From: Eubacterium sp.
GTDB taxonomy: Bacteria; Bacillota; Clostridia; Lachnospirales; Lachnospiraceae
Length of the DNA: 62,640 bases
Assembly: GCA_017459945.1 (NCBI GenBank)
Contig: JAFUBZ010000049.1
Coordinates: 1 to 62,640, forward strand
Reading direction: 5' to 3'
Below are positions 61,845 to 62,640 of this stretch, piece after piece. The translations under genes were made by a program, and so were the position numbers. Below the pieces are notes generated by a model. It saw nothing but the letters and a program-made list of their open reading frames with translations. It did no database searches and was not told where the DNA came from. Every line of letters begins with the position of its first letter. The first letter of the stretch is position 1.

Positions 61845-62026
61845 CCACATTCACCATAGATCAATTTGTCACGCACCATCATCAGAGCATACCCGAGCAG
61901 GTTCTGCCCTTTCCATTTCGAACTGTCCATGCGATCCGGATCCGTCATAGACAATCCAATACCCCAGATTCTATCTCTGACCGCACATTCCGGTAAGTTA
62001 CATAGACTTCTCCTTGAATCGTTCAT
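61841..62026 (-). pseudogene. Remnant of a NADAR-domain gene
   Basis: A 61-codon frame whose end, DRIWGIGL then WKGQNLLGYALMMVRDKL, matches the C-terminal core of NADAR (YbiA-like) proteins. A stop codon lies directly before its ATG, there is no ribosome binding site, and the N-terminal two-thirds of the domain is missing. It is a decayed gene between the GNAT gene and the CRISPR array. Confidence 0.8.
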
Positions 62027-62094
62027 TCAGATATGCAATGAAATAACCATTCTGTACTTGCACATAATAATCCACCGATCATCATTATACAAAA

Positions 62095-62640
62095 ATATCA
62101 ACCTACGCCCCTCGTGCGAGGGGCGACGGCGATCCGCAGACAAAGCATTGTTTATCTCTTTATTTCAATCCACGCCCCTCGTGCGAGGGGCGACGTAGGT
62201 GTGAATATGTGCCCTAGCTGTTCCGCTAAATTTCAATCCACGCCCCTCGTGCGAGGGGCGACACCGGCGCGATATCGGCCCGATCGGAGATAACCGGATT
62301 TCAATCCACGCCCCTCGTGCGAGGGGCGACATAATACCTTCCGTCCTTGCCTTTCCGGGATGGATTTCAATCCACGCCCCTCGTGCGAGGGGCGACGAGA
62401 ATTAAGCACATGACGATCGGAAATCCTATCATTTCAATCCACGCCCCTCGTGCGAGGGGCGACGGTTGTTTTTGCAAACAGGATTTCTTCCGGTTCTATT
62501 TCAATCCACGCCCCTCGTGCGAGGGGCGACCGGAATCACGCTGACAATGGACAAGTCAGCTGAATTTCAATCCACGCCCCTCGTGCGAGGGGCGACACAT
62601 CTTCCGTTCGTTGCCCGTTTACCACACGGGAATTTCAATC
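62095..62640 (-). CRISPR. CRISPR array, type I-C-like repeat, leader beyond right edge
   Basis: Nine 33-bp repeats are visible (first 62095-62127, last cut off at 62640), with eight spacers of 33-35 bp. The repeat begins ATTTCAATCCACGCCCC and ends with an inverted CGAGGGGCGAC; the palindrome GCCCCTCG-TG-CGAGGGGC forms the hairpin. In the type I-C reference orientation the repeat starts GTCGCCCC and ends GGATTGAAAT, so the array is transcribed on the minus strand. The first repeat here has three changes and is the distal, decayed end. No cas genes are in the window; they should lie to the right. Confidence 0.97.

Noticed and set aside
62095..62640. Small proteins read through the CRISPR array
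   Set aside because: The repeated peptide pattern comes from translation of the repeats.

Overview
The window looks like a chromosomal segment of an anaerobic, low-to-mid GC Clostridia bacterium, most likely Lachnospiraceae-like. The markers are a SCIFF peptide with its radical-SAM maturase next to secDF, a clostridial thiolase and 3-hydroxybutyryl-CoA dehydrogenase, butyrate-kinase-type energy genes, a YerC/PcrA pair, a glycine riboswitch and strong AGGAGG ribosome binding sites. No species can be named from the sequence alone.

Layout. 1-1.7 kb: start of a fatty-acid operon (acpP-accB-accC, minus strand) with a textbook promoter. 1.87-2.39 kb: a gene-free stretch made of two diverged copies of a structured repeat. 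2.5-7 kb: a DHA2-type exporter, a cytidylate-kinase-like protein and an Old-Yellow-Enzyme-type reductase with a divergent LysR regulator. 8-22 kb: housekeeping genes (dus, ZIP transporter, thioesterase, methyltransferase, Na+/H+ antiporter, rlmD, pcrA, yerC, PHP phosphoesterase, beta-CASP nuclease, DUF815 ATPase). 22-26 kb: hbd, thlA, serS. 26.7-32 kb: the scfA-scfB-secDF-glyA block. 32-48.5 kb: CorC-type protein, nadE, recJ, asnS, a trigger-factor-like lipoprotein, murI, a GntR regulator, ispE, hisC and an L,D-transpeptidase. 48.6 kb: tRNA-Pro(GGG).

48.7-56.3 kb is the most unusual part. Six minus-strand genes form one apparent operon: thiolase, DUF35/OB-fold protein, acyl-carrier-like protein, a phloretin/diacetylphloroglucinol-hydrolase-like protein fused to a whole TetR-type regulator, a phosphotransacylase and a butyrate-kinase-type acyl kinase. 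A PucR-type regulator is divergent from it across a palindrome-rich control region. I infer a pathway that cleaves a C-C bond in an acylated phenol or beta-diketone, moves the acyl group to a thioester, and recovers ATP through acyl phosphate. The substrate is unknown.

56.3-62 kb: a truncated IS5-type transposase, lipoproteins, a zinc-ribbon protein, an alanine/glycine symporter under a single-aptamer glycine riboswitch with its own terminator, a GNAT acetyltransferase and a 5'-truncated NADAR remnant. The window ends inside a type I-C-like CRISPR array (9 repeats visible, the last cut by the window edge). Its orientation puts the leader, and probably any cas genes, beyond the right end.

Most genes have clear Shine-Dalgarno sites. 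Several starts were moved accordingly (serS, glyA, rlmD, yerC, ispE, lysR and others). Two plus-strand genes have no room for such a site and appear to be leaderless.
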